A DNA stretch of 64,000 nucleotides, taken from assembly GCA_022560025.1 (NCBI GenBank), contig JAFISE010000093.1:62001-126000 (forward strand), given 5' to 3'. The DNA is from Stagonosporopsis chrysanthemi. Its lineage: Eukaryota; Ascomycota; Dothideomycetes; Pleosporales; Didymellaceae. Below are positions 43,448 through 55,336 of the stretch, piece after piece. How positions within the stretch are numbered: position 1 is the first letter of the stretch; each line of letters starts with the position of its first letter. The notes below the pieces were generated by a model. The model worked only from the letters and a program-made list of their open reading frames with translations. It ran no database searches and was not told where the DNA came from. The position numbers and the translations under genes are program-made.

Positions 43448-46400
43448 TTTGTCAGTGTCGGTCACTAACACCCAGTCGTGAATATGCGAGTGACAAATGA
43501 CAGGCAATCGACAGAAGACGGACAGATAAGCAAAGGCTGGGTATGTGTTGGGGAGATGTGAATCGCCGAAGTCCAATGAGAAGATGCAGGTCATTCAACA
43601 ACGGGTACCACCAGTATATATCGACTACCCGCGGGAACGCTGTGTTGCACACAAGATGTTCCGGATTGTCATCCCGGCACACCACAGCGCCAGGCAGAGC
43701 CTCACGGCATACATCCAGGCGGCGTTGCGGTCGTCGCGGTCGAGGTGTAACGGCCGCGGCCGTGGAAGCTAGCCGGCTACATTGTACGGCGGAGCGCGAA
43801 CTTCAAAGGCTCGGCCTTCAATGTGCGTGTCGCGCTTCCACGTGCGGCGCGTCTCATCTCTTGCCCGATACTACCCGCAGCCCATCGCAATGCGCAAGCA
43901 AACAGGTGTTGAGAGCTGTTGCGTACCTATTCTATGCAGTCCAGGACGCGGAGAGCTTGATCCGCGCTAACAACGGAGGAGTGGGGCGCAGCGTGGGATG
44001 CGGTTAGATTGAGCGATGGTATGCACTTCAACAACTTGGACTAAGAAGCAATCAAGTAACAGATGCGATTGCAAGAGAAACAACGGACGAGGCTGTCAGA
44101 GAGGAGATGTGAGGAGCAATGGAAGAGCCGTCATGGTACGCGTTCGGCCATCCGCGGTGCCTGGTGAGGGGTCTCGTTGCTCTTGAAATGCGGGGAAAGC
44201 TACAGAGTCCAGCGCAATGCAACCAGTCAACATGTGAGTTCGACGGCGGATGGACGGGGTTGGCCAATCGTATAGCGCTTATTCGAGCCATCATATCTGG
44301 TTTGTGACTCTTGTCGCCGGAACGTGATGCCATGGCTCGTGACAGGCGTGCTGTCGCGTGTCACTGGGCATCTCGACTTGCGTGTAGAACTGTGACTGAG
44401 ACTGTTCGGTGACACGGAGCTGAGGTCTGCGAGATCTGCAGGCACATGGGTAACATGGCTGATGGCTTAACCTTTGTGATGCACGCGTGCGTGGTTTAGG
44501 TTTGGGCCTGAGTTGGAGCAAGTAAATGTGACGTAGCTCCCGCCCAATCGGGAAGTGACTGAAAGTCAACACCAAAAGTTGCGGCTTCCATCAATGTTCT
44601 CCAACGGCAAGATGGGCCGCATGAAAGGATGTCGCCAGTTTTGAGGTCTCCTTTTGATTTGAGGTCAAACATGGCAGCTCCTGACGCTGACCTCGACAGC
44701 AGTGCGCGACGCCCCTTTAACGGCCATTTCCAGCCAGCCGCGCACCAAGCACATCGAACTTCATCATTAAGCCTCTACAGACTAGAGCTGTGCCTTGCCG
44801 TAAGAACATACTTCGGCTCAAAGCACACTGATCTCATAGCGCATCGATCCACGCCCGAGCCACGGCCATAGTTTCTCCGTCGATCCAGAAGGCGGCGTCC
44901 TTGAAACGTGCATACAAAGAACATCACTGATTCGCGGAGATGGAATCCTACCTGTATGCAAAGTTTCTCGAAACACGATGAGGCAGTGTCGATGCTGATG
45001 CGCGGAACTCTTGATGGGCGATAACAAGTATCCGGCAACCACCCGCGGCCGAGTGTGCTCACCGACCGACGTCAACACGTACCTACTTTAACTACCAGAA
45101 TCCAAAGGGTAGAAAATTGAGTGATACGGGGACAGACTCTTCTCCGAAACTGTAGCCACTGTTTTGAAGACTCGGCCGTAGGTTCCTTCGGCTCGTCCCT
45201 CGGGATGTGGAGGTATCTCACGCCTCGCGTCAGTCTTGCTTGTTATTTCATGTTTTTGGATGAATCTGCGGTTTTTGAACAATTGTGCAAGGATTTCTTC
45301 ATCTCCGTTACTCGGCGTGGTTTTCGAAGAACCCGTTTACCTTGAGAACACAAGACCGTCGCAATGCGACTATGGTCGGCATCCCAATGACGCAGGTATT
45401 TTCTTGGACTCTTCAAAGCTCATGCAGTACCTTGCGAGACGTCTCTCAGCTCGAGACTTTCCTCGTACCCTGTTTCCGCAATGCCTCCAGTAGCAGATGA
45501 TACCATTACTGGTCTTCCACCGCTCTTTTGAATCTCTACATATACATTCGTACTCTGGTAACCCGTCTGTGCCACACGTTCAGCATATTTCAAACCCAAC
45601 GACAGGAGGGATCAAGTACCGTACGTTTGTCAAGCCACTCAACCCAATGGCGCTAGTCCAGAGCAACATCAACCCAAGCTGAAGGATTATGACTATGTGT
45701 GCTGCAAGATCAAGAAAAATGGAGTGCCATCCAGCCATACCTCCTTTGGTGTCACCTCCCCAGCAACAAGCTATTCTGGTAACGGCCACCGAATGCCGGC
45801 GTATATGTGACTGCGGGGCCTAGCTGAAACAATACAATTGATGAATCAGGTAGCCAAGTTCATCGAAGGGACGAGTAAATCGTGACAGCTTGTGGTTGAT
45901 GCCAACAAGTGAGGAACGGCTTCTAATCATGCAGGTGGCATCTACTCCGCAACGATGAATTGTTGACGAGCTTCCTGGTGCGGCGGTCCACGCAGAAGGA
46001 GGCTGACCTGACCGTCCCTGAGAGGGCAAAGGTTTACCGTCTGCATTGAACCAGTACGGAGTGGAAGCACGGTATTGCAGGGTGCGATTTTGTTGGACTC
46101 CTTGTAGAATCACAGTAAGCTTACTCTTCTACAAATTTCGCGGAATGTACTATTATCGATAATCTATGAGGATAATGGTCGAGAACGTAGGTATTCATGC
46201 ATACATGTCCGCGGATCCTGGACGCACCGCTGGTGAAAGACTGCACGTCTTTTCCAACTGTACGTATCAAAACACTTCGGTATTCCGAATACCCCAACAA
46301 ATGTAGCTTATGTAGGGCCATCATCGTGTGGCTCGTGGGTTCGGCTCGGTAAGATGATAAGGTGGTCTCAAACAGGGCAGGAAACAGCAGCACAGACAGC

Positions 46401-46636
46401 AACCCTGCTGCGACTTGCAAACACGTGAGCGAGAGGACGCTGAGATGCGTAAACACTTCATTCAAGCTACACCAGCCATGTGTTCCAGCTACGCTATACA
46501 TGCACCCATGGTAGCCACCTCGCAGTTGTGCGCCAAAATAGAATCCCAGACAAAGTACTGTATGTATTCGCTCGAAGTTCGGGTATGATAATTTCATGTC
46601 GTCGTAATTGTGTGGCGGATGTCGATCGAGTCGCCT
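43448..46636. other. Gene-poor region of 3.2 kb
   Basis: No protein could be supported on either strand. The longest frames (154 codons at 43543-44007 plus, 158 codons at 46121-46597 minus) have no family resemblance and no consistent splice partners. No repeats, tRNA or transposon ends were recognised. Confidence 0.5.
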
Positions 46637-46756
46637 TTACATGACAGTGCATGGGATGCAGCAGCACGAACAGTCGTCGGTCGAGAGGCAACTGCACTTG
46701 CCGGGCTGCGGCTTGACGACAGATCCGGCGGACGAGGCGATGGTGGAGGCAGGCAT
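46637..46756 (-). CDS. Cys-rich mini-protein, metallothionein-like
   Basis: A 39-codon gene. The first 18 residues are Ser/Ala-rich and the last 20 hold seven cysteines in a tight cluster (KCSCLSTDDCSCCCIPC). The CxC, CxCCC and CxxC spacing is what fungal copper metallothioneins use to bind Cu(I), and seven cysteines is the number in the Neurospora copper metallothionein, though the spacing differs. There is no signal peptide. The start is the ATG nearest the Cys block; the same frame is open for another 24 codons upstream from an earlier ATG at 46828. It may bind copper, zinc or cadmium; that is inference. A small size and a lone location mean expression evidence is needed. Confidence 0.5.
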   Translation of the reverse strand: MPASTIASSAGSVVKPQPGKCSCLSTDDCSCCCIPCTVM

Positions 46757-47289
46757 TTTTGCGGGTTGAGACTTCGGTAATTGGCGACTTCGGTGGTAGA
46801 AGAACTGCGAAATTGCTTCGAGGATCAAACGATGTACGTGGGTAGAGCTGACCAGTGGAGCCGAGGAAGTAGTATGATGCTGTTTACAAAGTCAGCGATT
46901 CGAAACAGAACTTTGAAAGGGGCCGTACTGGGTTCTGGTAAGTATACCGAGTTTGAGATTGTCAGAGAGAATTCAAGGTGGTATTCAGGGGAGTGGGCGA
47001 TTTATGCGCGAATGTCACGGTCGAGCCCTGCTTATCCCAGACAGCGCTAGACTTGGGCCAGCCTGGCGTGATGACGTCTGACTTCAAGGCGGTGCATCGT
47101 AACGTGGCGCAAGCGCCGCAATCTCGGCAGCACGTTGAGCACGGGTCTCTTTGACGCGCAAGGGGAATGTTCGAGTGGTGATCACAATTCACTTGGAGCA
47201 TGCATTGCATTGTTTATACTTACTGGCTTTGAGCTACACAACCTGGTGTAAGTGTTGGTTCGCAAAGGAGCTTCCCAACCTCATCAGTA
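46757..47289. other. Intergenic region
   Basis: Promoter side of the Cys-rich mini-gene and 3' flank of LSB5. No other gene was seen. Confidence 0.6.
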
Positions 47290-49055
47290 TTATACGTCCC
47301 TCCAAGTGGGTTCTTTCTTCTCAGCAAAGGGCGTCGCTACAGCTGTTTTCAGTGTTAGCGCGATGTAGACCATGTATTCACGATATACGTACCGTTGCTG
47401 TCCCCAAACGGATCGTCGTCTTCCTCGGCCTCACTCTCAGAGTCAGCTCGCTGCTTGCTTGCTGCAGGAACAGGAGCGGGAGCAGGAGGCATAGGTATGC
47501 TCATGGGCCGAGGCGGTTTCGCAGGTGGCGCCTCTTCCTGCATCTTCAAGCTCGCCAATTTAGCCTGAGCCATGTTTGAATCATCTTCGCTGTCACTGTC
47601 ATCGTCATCGATGCTCCTGTCCATGATCTCGAAAGCCATGAGTGCCTTCACGAGCTCATCGTTCGCATTCAGCAGCCCACCAATGTACTGCTCGGACTCG
47701 ACAAGGTGAATGTAGCGGAGAATCTGGCGGCGGAGCTGTTTGCAAGTTTCGAAACGGTTCATGGCTTCGGGATTGTCGCTGACACGCTGTTGCTCGCGGT
47801 TGATAAGCTGTAGTCCGTTGAGAAGATTTGCGCTCGCAAGGTTGGCTGATGCCACTGTTTCCAGCATCTGTCCCTTTTCCCTTTCGAGGTTGAATTTCTG
47901 CCCCTTAGGAGTTTTTTTGTCTTTCCTGCTTCTGCTGAAGAGTGAAGAACCGCCAGAAGACGCAGTAGAGGCTAACGCCACAGGCCGGTTTGACGAGGAT
48001 GATGTGTGTGGAGGATCAGGACGTCGAGGCTGTGGTGTAGGTGGGGGCGAATTCTCCTCGCGCTCGCGGGCTGCTTCAGCATCCTGTTCACGGATGACTC
48101 GAGACTGCTGTGGCTGAGGTCTGCTCTTGCGAGGGAGTTCTTTGTGTAGAGCAGCGATGCGCTCAAGGCCGGGCGTGCCCTTGTACGCCACTGCCCACTG
48201 TCGGAACAGGAGATTCACACGTTTGCGGACGTCAACGTCAACGGTCTCGTCGCGCGCCAGTATCCGCAAGCGTTCCAGAAGAGGCTCATCGGCAAAAGCT
48301 TTTTGGAATCTTGAGCCTGCGTTCTGGATCAAGGCATCCAAGATAACTAAAGCACGGATCTGGCGGTGCGCGTTTCCATACTTCCTAGCTCCTGGTTAGT
48401 TCCATTTTGTACGAGATTTTATAAGTACGTACAGCTTCTTCCGCAATGCACGCGCGGCTTCAGTAGGCCCGGTCGCTTGAATGCGAATGACCTCAATAAG
48501 GTCAACAACACCACCAACGTCCTGTTCGCTTTAGTTTGGAGACCCCATATGTAATGAAGATTTACTCACGTTCTCCTCGTATTGTTCGCTGGTCAGTCGA
48601 TCTACCTGAACCGTGACGGCCGAGAAAGGTTTCGCCTGTCATGGACCCAAGACTTTAGTACTTTGCGGCAGTATTCAAAAAAACAGAGCGGGCATGGATT
48701 CTCGAAGATAGGAAGATCGGCATATGCGTCCGGCGTTTTATGGTGATGTAGAGGCTTGCGGGAAGATTTGCGGGTATGTTTAAACTTGGGAGTATCCCAA
48801 GTTGAGAAAGCTCGACGATGTACAGGTAGCATATGTACGTCGCGAGAACCCCTCGAATCGACTGTGATCACGCGACAGAGTGCCTTTCCGTTCAAGAGGG
48901 GGTCGCAATCAAGGCTTAGGAGCCCAGAATCCATGATGGGATTGGCTTGGGGCTCTTGCAATTGGAGTCTGCCAAACAAAGATGGATCGTGATTGGAAAT
49001 ACGGCTTGAAGAGACGCCGGGCATTGTTATAAAGCAAAAGTTGACTTACCGGCAT
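47290..49055 (-). CDS. LSB5: LSB5-like VHS/GAT adaptor protein
   Basis: Actin-linked endocytic/endosomal adaptor. Five exons: complement(49050..49055), (48570..48635), (48433..48521), (47393..48384) and (47290..47342), 401 residues. Exon 1 is only ATG CCG followed by a GTAAGT donor and a 414-nt intron; the others are 48-50 nt. Splicing assembles an N-terminal VHS/ENTH-like domain (PFSAVTVQVDRLTSEQYEEN, then DVGGVVDLIEVIRIQATGP, then KYGNAHRQIRALVILDALIQ). A GAT domain follows at about 195-290 (QMLETVASANLASANLLNGL and SEQYIGGLLNANDELVKAL). The tail is proline-rich with acidic EEDDDPFGDSN and an NAVATPF end. Yeast Lsb5 binds Las17, Sla1, Arf3 and ubiquitin. The tiny first exon is the least certain part; it is supported by frame, donor and family start. 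Confidence 0.9.
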
Positions 49056-49561
49056 GTTGAAGCGAGCGAGACTCTACCCACTAACGCCAGCTATATATGG
49101 GTTTGTAGGGTGTACGTGAACCTTCTGGAACGAACAATTGTGTTTCGTTTGGCTAAAAGGGGGCGCGCAGTCAAATAGCACACGGCTTGTGTAGGGATGT
49201 TTGATTCAGAACCAGTACTGAGGGCTGGTCGTGGAAGGCCGGCGTTACAGAAGACAGGATAGCGTCCACACGAGACCAAGGTTGTCAAGTGTGTCAGCAA
49301 CAACCACCAGGTCCAGTGTCTGTGGTGGAGGAAGAAGCTTTGCTAGGTCTATCCAGCGGTATGCTGTAGGAACGTAGCGTACGTAGCGTCGATAATGAAG
49401 CTGCCTTGATCTGGTGCTCCGGAATGCCCCGCGCTAGTGGTGGGGCCATTGGATTGGGCTGCCTCAGCATCAGCCTCAGCCTCGCCTACATGTGATCTAC
49501 ATTTCATTTTCCGACCCTCAAAGTCAAGAACACGGCGAATGCGTCGTACCAATGCTAAGAT
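49056..49561. other. Divergent promoter region
   Basis: The shared upstream region of LSB5 and the gene starting at 49562. No gene was seen. It includes a short tandem of CGTAGCGTA. Confidence 0.6.
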
Positions 49562-51040
49562 ATGGAACCAATCAGAGAAGCCGGTGATGCTGCGTGAGAG
49601 GCCCACTTACGCTCACCCACCTCTCTCTCCATCATCGATCGCTCTTTCCCTTCATGTCCACTAACATTAGTTGACAGAAGCATTGTGCAAGCTTTGTCGT
49701 CCCCAGGCTTCACCGCCATCAATCACATCTTGCCAGAATTCAGTTCGCCTCCCGGACCTTTGACGAGCCTTCAAAACCAGCAGAAGTCAAAAGCGCGGAC
49801 GACAAGCAGATCCAGTCGACGTAGGAACCCGACCGTGGCATCATACCTCGGCCTAGGTAACTCAACTGAGCCTGCTCATCTGGCGAAGTATACATCGTCG
49901 TCTGATGGCCACCTTCCATCTTCGCAGGCGGCGCGAAGGCGTAGGGAGGCTCGAAGTAGCAAAAAGAGGTCGACGAAGAAGACCACAGCAGCCACAAAGA
50001 AAGTAACCAAACAAGAGCCTATGTGCGATACCAAAGCTATGACCAAGAGCTTTGAACGACCTATCATTCATGAACTAGATGGGTCCGGCGTGGAGCCCTT
50101 CCTCGCCTCAGCTTCGACCGGAGCAGGCACAGACATCACCATGTCTAGCAGCAGCCCTCTGCAACCCGAGATGCCTGGAAGTCACACTACTGTTTTTGAT
50201 GACAGCGACGACGATTTTGGCCAGCTTTGCTTTGACTTTGAGCCCAAGGTTCCGCTTGCAAACGAACAACCATGCCGACCACATTCCTCAGAAGTACCGC
50301 AGCTCACTAACGCGCATTTCGATGAGGACGACTTTAGCGATGATCTTGCGGACGAAGATCTGCTCGACTTGAACGAAGATGTGACGGATCTCTCCAACTG
50401 CGCAGACCCTAGATCAAAATTTCCCATCGAGTCTACACCCTTGCAATCACCTCAGGAGTCAAATCCAGTTGCGTGCACGACTGACATGCTTGATCACAGA
50501 GTGAATAGCGCAACTCCTTCCCAGAGGAAATTCACATCTCCAGTGACTTTTACAACTCGACTACTTGCCGAAACGGGCGATGAACCCCGGAAGCCATTCG
50601 TCAGACCCCCGTTCCCTAAAGCCATCCGCGACCGCTCGCCTATCATCGGAATGTCGTCTAACACGTTGTTGAGGACATGTTTTCGCGTGGGTGAGGCAAT
50701 CAACCAGAGCTGCCAAGCAGCAAAGATAGGCAATAACATTATCATCGAGCTGTACGCCAGAGTACTCAACTCCGAACGCGACGACCTTCAGCAACGTTTC
50801 ACCTTCTGCGATCTATTTCATGCCAAAGCGCCGTATATTCAAGCGACTTATGCTGCCGCAATATGGAAATCGGTCCGCCTCTTTGAGTACGACAGCGACC
50901 GCTTGCTCCAACAGGGCAGAATCTGCCGATGCATAGGCACGATGAGGCGCAACGGAAAGGATTGGATTATGACCGTGCGGAACATATGGGAGGCAACCTG
51001 GGACGATGTCGATTGGGTTAAGGGCATTGTTCAATCTTGA
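49562..51040 (+). CDS. Acidic hypothetical protein with a conserved C-terminal domain
   Basis: Two exons, 49562..49593 and 49678..51040, 464 residues. Exon 1 gives MEPIREAGDA; the 84-nt intron (GTGAGA donor, CTAAC branch, TTGACAG acceptor) is phase 2 and replaces an implausible non-ATG start. Residues 80-120 are strongly basic (ARRRREARSSKKRSTKK), probably a nuclear localisation signal. Residues 190-260 are very acidic (DDSDDDFGQLCFDF, then FDEDDFSDDLADEDLLDLNED). The C-terminal 130 residues look globular (TLLRTCFRVGEAINQSC, then IIIELYARVLNSERD, then FCDLFHAKAPYIQ, RICRCIGTMRRNGKDW and WEATWDDVDWVKGI). The beta-rich pattern suggests an OB-like fold, and I recall this block in other filamentous ascomycetes. 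A nuclear, possibly nucleic-acid-binding, role is inference. Confidence 0.82.
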
Positions 51041-51407
51041 TGGCAGAAACGTTCAGCCCGAACACCTCAAAATCGCGGCATCGATATGAGATGACGTCTG
51101 TGTACTTACAAGACGCCAGATCTACGTGGGCAATGTAGCTAAGTCTCGTTTATAGTGATGAGAATCATGTCCAAATTGTGCGCTAGCTTCGGGATGCGCA
51201 TGTGCGGAGGCGGCGCACTCAATGCAAGGGCGGTGCTCATGACATAAGCGGAGACATGCAGCCGCCCCGCTTCATCCACCCCGACCTTCCCTGGAGACCC
51301 ATGGTTCATCATGAAAGCGAATCTTGCGAAACGCACGATTCTCCTGACGTCTCTGGCTGATATGTTGACACCCAACAACTTTTTGTCCAAGACCAAGAAC
51401 CAAGGCC
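51041..51407. other. Intergenic region
   Basis: Between two genes in the same direction. No feature is recognised. Confidence 0.6.
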
Positions 51408-53347
51408 ATGTTGACTGATAGCATACGACGCGAGGAAGGCGCGATCATGCAGACACCACAGAAGTCCAAAGCGCGTTCCTTCTCCGACAGTACACCAAAG
51501 CTGGAACCCTCACCCAAGTTCCGCGAGCCAACCAAGGCATCCAAGGATGATCACACCGTTGCCGAGAGCCCCAGCACTCCACGTCGCCCAGACTTCCTCT
51601 CGAGAGGGCTTTCACTGCAGATGCCGCCGCGCGAGCTGCCCATGTCCAGTCCTGCACACTTCGCAGCGCGTGTCCCTCTGTCACCGCAACTAGACGCTCG
51701 CAACACGTACGCTTCGCCGGCGTCGCTGCTGCCACGACGCTCTCGCGGTGCCGAGTTCTCCAGAGCATGCACCAACCTCCACCACTCGACGCTACCCGAT
51801 CAGTCGTCGCCCGACTCGTCGCCAACGATCACCCAGAAAGGGATCAAGATTCCTTTGAGAAAACCACGCGCCAACTCGATGATCATGGACTCGCCCAATA
51901 TTGGTACATATGGCGCTTGGAGCAACGGCGGGAGAACCGCTCCGTCGAGTTCAGTAGGCAGCATCAACATGCTGGGGTCGGAGGATTCAAGCAGCTCTTC
52001 TGACGAACTTGATCCTTTGGACCCTGACGATGCCGATGACCCCATGATTATGACTCCACAGGCTGCGAAGACAAATAACGTCTTTGGTGGAGGCGCGCCT
52101 ATCAACAACAGTCCTTTTGCGAACATGTTCTCCCCAAGCGGGGTGCCAAACTTCATGAGCATACAAAGAGCGAGGCTACGTAAGGGAAGAAGTCGGAAAA
52201 GTTCGAGTTCCGCGAGTGGTCACAGCTCGCTGGCGAGCCCCGGCGGCCCTGCATCGCCGCCCAACGGTAAAGGCGAGGGCTTTTTCTCGAGAGAAGCCCT
52301 GCTCCGACGCGAGGGGACTCGACGCGAGAGTCTCTCGCTCTTCACCAATGATCTACACATCTCCTCTGGTAACGATAGTGGAGATGAAGCAAGCACGATG
52401 CCACAGACACCCGGCGTCATTCGAAGAGCTGTGACGAGACGGGGAAATCTCCTGGTGAGTGGCGCACAAGTAGCGATGTGATCGTATGCTGACAATATAC
52501 ATAGCCTAAGTCACGGCAGTTCGGTCGCATCAAGGCGGAATTGTTCGACGAGTCAGCGCCAGTCGATAGCGAAACCCGGCGCGAAGCTGAGATTATTCGC
52601 CAAGTACGGGAAAGCGACACAGACATCGAGCGACCGTCGACAACGGCTCAGTCCTCGCCCAGTCTTCTACCAACCGTGCCTGGTTTGGACTGCCCACTGG
52701 AAGGCGTACCCGAAGAGGAGAGCGAAGGCAACATGAGCCTAGATGGCTCTGCAACCAAGGGCCTATTTGGCATCTTCGGCTCGTTAAACACCGGCCGTAG
52801 TTCTGCTGGGGGGGATTTCTGGTCCCAACGCCTGGCGCAAACCCCGCCTCCACCATCGTTTCCTCGCGCGGAGTCTTCAGCGATGAGCGAGGACATGAAC
52901 ATGGACTCGCCTATCATCTCGGCAAACAATGGCAATGATATGCCGGCGCCTGATCAGAGCGTCAACCTTGGCTGGACGTCTCGCGCGTCTACACCACAGT
53001 CGATGAATCCTCCTACCGCAGCAGACGGCCTGAAGAAATCCAACAAGCGCCGGCGTGACGACGATTTCGACGAGCATTCACTGAAACGACGTGCAGTATC
53101 CCCTGGCTTGAGTGTGCACAACAGTCCTGTTATCTCGCAATCTCCAGGCCAGCGCGATGGCAGCCTTTGGGGCACATCAACAATAACGAAAGCAAGCCGG
53201 GAGACGTCTATCAGTGGGCAATCGAACGGCGAGCGGTCGAACAGCGGAGGGAGCGTAAGCATGACGCCTACGTTGGGCCCAAAACGCGTTGGACTGCAAG
53301 GCATGACGGATACCAGCGATGGCTTGATGAAGATGAGCATCGAGTAG
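51408..53347 (+). CDS. Disordered, probably nuclear protein with a conserved core, unknown function
   Basis: Two exons, 51408..52454 and 52505..53347, 629 residues. The 50-nt intron (GTGAGT, CTGAC, ATAG) is phase 0 and lies inside the best-conserved-looking block: RRAVTRRGNLL joined to PKSRQFGRIKAELFDESAP, then REAEIIRQVRESD. The rest is Ser/Pro/Asn-rich with many SP and TP sites (candidate CDK/MAPK sites) and an acidic run (SSSSSDELDPLDPDDADD). A bipartite-type basic signal occurs late (KKSNKRRRDDDF, then LKRR). The NLLPK...R..L block resembles short conserved boxes in fungal cell-cycle repressors, but I am not confident of any family. An ATG at 51447 (MQTPQKSK) is an alternative start. Confidence 0.82.
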
Positions 53348-53718
53348 TTGCTCTACGAGACACCCTTTGTACATGTATTCCTTCGAGCAGCGTGTCCAGC
53401 GATTAAGCAGCATGGTTCAGCGAGGCATTCGGGATGGGGCATGGCTAGTGCAGCACGCGTACTGTTTTGAAATATAACCATTCTTTGTTCGAGATTCAGC
53501 AATCAAAAACCGTGTGACGAACTACCAGGTGTGGCAAGTGATGAGCGAGATCATTCTCTACACGGTACGTGCTCTTGGTTGTGTCTGGACTCTGGACTGG
53601 ACCCCTCCATCGCCAACTTGGTCCCTAGCAACCTCGACTCCGCAACACCCGCAAACAAACCCCATTGCGCCGCGAAACTCCACCGATCGCTCCGTCGAAC
53701 GATAGCAACAGACACGCA
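53348..53718. other. Intergenic region
   Basis: The 3' flank of the disordered-protein gene and the CAP1 promoter. No feature is recognised. Confidence 0.6.
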
Positions 53719-54640
53719 ATGTCGCGAACATCTGCTCTTGGCTCGTTTGTGGAGTCTGCACCTCCTGGCGAGGTATGCTCTCCCGCGGGGCACACTCCAA
53801 CACGGCAATGCTAATACCGCGCAGCTTGCGGACGTCACCAAGGCAATCAAGTCCATCCTCGGGGACAGCGACGTAGAGTCGGAGCTTGCGCCCGCTTACC
53901 AGAAGTACAATGAGGAGCAATTCACCACGACGAAGCTCCCGGGCGGCAGCACCGAGATCCTGGTCAGCCCCTACAACTCGCTGGGCGATGGGCGCTATTA
54001 CGATGCCGAGACACAAAGCTCATTCGACTTTGACCATGCGACACAGAAGGCCAGCGCAGTGCAGAGCTACGTGGTGGAGTCGCAGCACGAGGACCTGGTG
54101 TAAGGAGCCTTTGCGAGCTCGGGAACTGCTGCAGGAGCACTGACACGACACAGCAAGAGCCTAGTTAAGACCTTTGGCTCCCACGCCGCCGAACACTACC
54201 CCAAGTCCTCGTACGGCGTCTTTCCCGTCGAGGACGACGCCCAGCTCGCGCTCGTGACCGTCGCAAACAAATATTCACCCTCGAACTACTGGAACGGCCG
54301 CTGGCGCTCGTCCTACTTCTACGACCCCTCCTCCGGCAGCCTGACCGGCACGATCAAGGTCGACGTCCACTACTACGAAGACGGCAATGTCCGGTTGCTC
54401 ACAAGCAAGGACGTCAAGGCGACCATCAGCGCGGGCGCAAATGCGAGTGAGGTCGTAAGACAGATCGCCACAGTCGAGAAGAAGTACCAGGAGGATCTGA
54501 ACAAGGCGTTTGGCAGTCTGAGCGAGGGCGCCTTCAAGAGCCTGAGAAGACAACTGCCAATCACAAGGCAGAAGATTGAGTGGGAGAAGATCAGCGGGTA
54601 CAGGCTGGGTCAGGACATTGGCGGTGGCGCTAGGCGGTGA
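53719..54640 (+). CDS. CAP1: F-actin-capping protein subunit alpha
   Basis: Alpha subunit of the CapZ-type heterodimer that caps actin-filament barbed ends. Three exons, 53719..53772, 53825..54099 and 54154..54640, 271 residues, the family length. The introns of 52 and 54 nt have TAATAC/CTGAC branch sites; phases are 0 and 2. The family start FVESAPPGELADVTKAI is formed by the first splice. Conserved blocks follow: VSPYNSLGDGRYYD, then HYPKSSYGVF, then NYWNGRWRSSYFYD, GTIKVDVHYYEDGNVRL and ALRRQLP-type RRQLPITRQKIEWEKISGYRLG. The C-terminal tentacle is present and basic, with a short GGGARR end. The beta subunit is not in the window. Confidence 0.97.
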
Positions 54641-55336
54641 GCGGCAGTGGAGGGGCGTTCAGTCTCATGCAAAGTGTAGCTGCATTCGGCTCGATGACAG
54701 AGGATGTAACAGCTCGTACGCAAATCCGGATGTCCTGCAGAAGGGCATCCCTACCTCTCACTGAATCAAGTACCTGCTGCGCGACTTACGCTCGTGACTG
54801 TAAGCCTTTGTGGCACCTTAATCTATAGAGCTTCTTGGGATCTTTCTTCTACTGAAACCCAAAGGGCGGTCCTTCTACCGTCCCGGCGCAGTTGCGTCAT
54901 GTTCCTCCACCAAACCATGCCAACCCAACCATCAGACCCACCATTTGATCTGCAATCTCAGACGATCTCCATTGTCTTTTTCGTGGGGCCTCCTTGTTCT
55001 AGATCATTTCTTCCATGTTCAGGGGAAGGACTGCAAACCGATTCTTTGTCACGATTGCGTCCTCGACGTCTTACAAAGAGACCATCCAACATCGCACCCT
55101 GTAGTGTGGCTCGCCGAATTCTCTAAGTATAGCTTACACGACATTGTTTGCTCTCTTGTGCCCATTGACGACTATACGCGTATGGGTTTAAAGCCCTCGT
55201 TGTGTTGCTCCTTTGCTTGATGCAGAGTCGAGTTCTTGATCTCATATCTCTACGCACTTATCCATCAATTATCTGAAGAAGAAAAAACAAGAACGTCATT
55301 GACCATACGTTGCCCTCAAAAATACTTCCACACAAC
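54641..55336. other. Intergenic region, no gene recognised
   Basis: Between CAP1 and the small secreted protein. Frames up to 110 codons lack protein-like composition. Confidence 0.6.

Noticed and set aside
48602..49024. 140-codon minus-strand frame inside the long first intron of LSB5
   Set aside because: Begins within the intron, has no family resemblance, and joining it to exon 2 breaks the LSB5 frame. Noted only as a possible alternative exon.
49337..49664. Start of the 49.6-kb gene at a GTG at 49685
   Set aside because: Nuclear fungal genes very rarely start at GTG; an ATG exon at 49562 splices in phase with a good branch site and acceptor.
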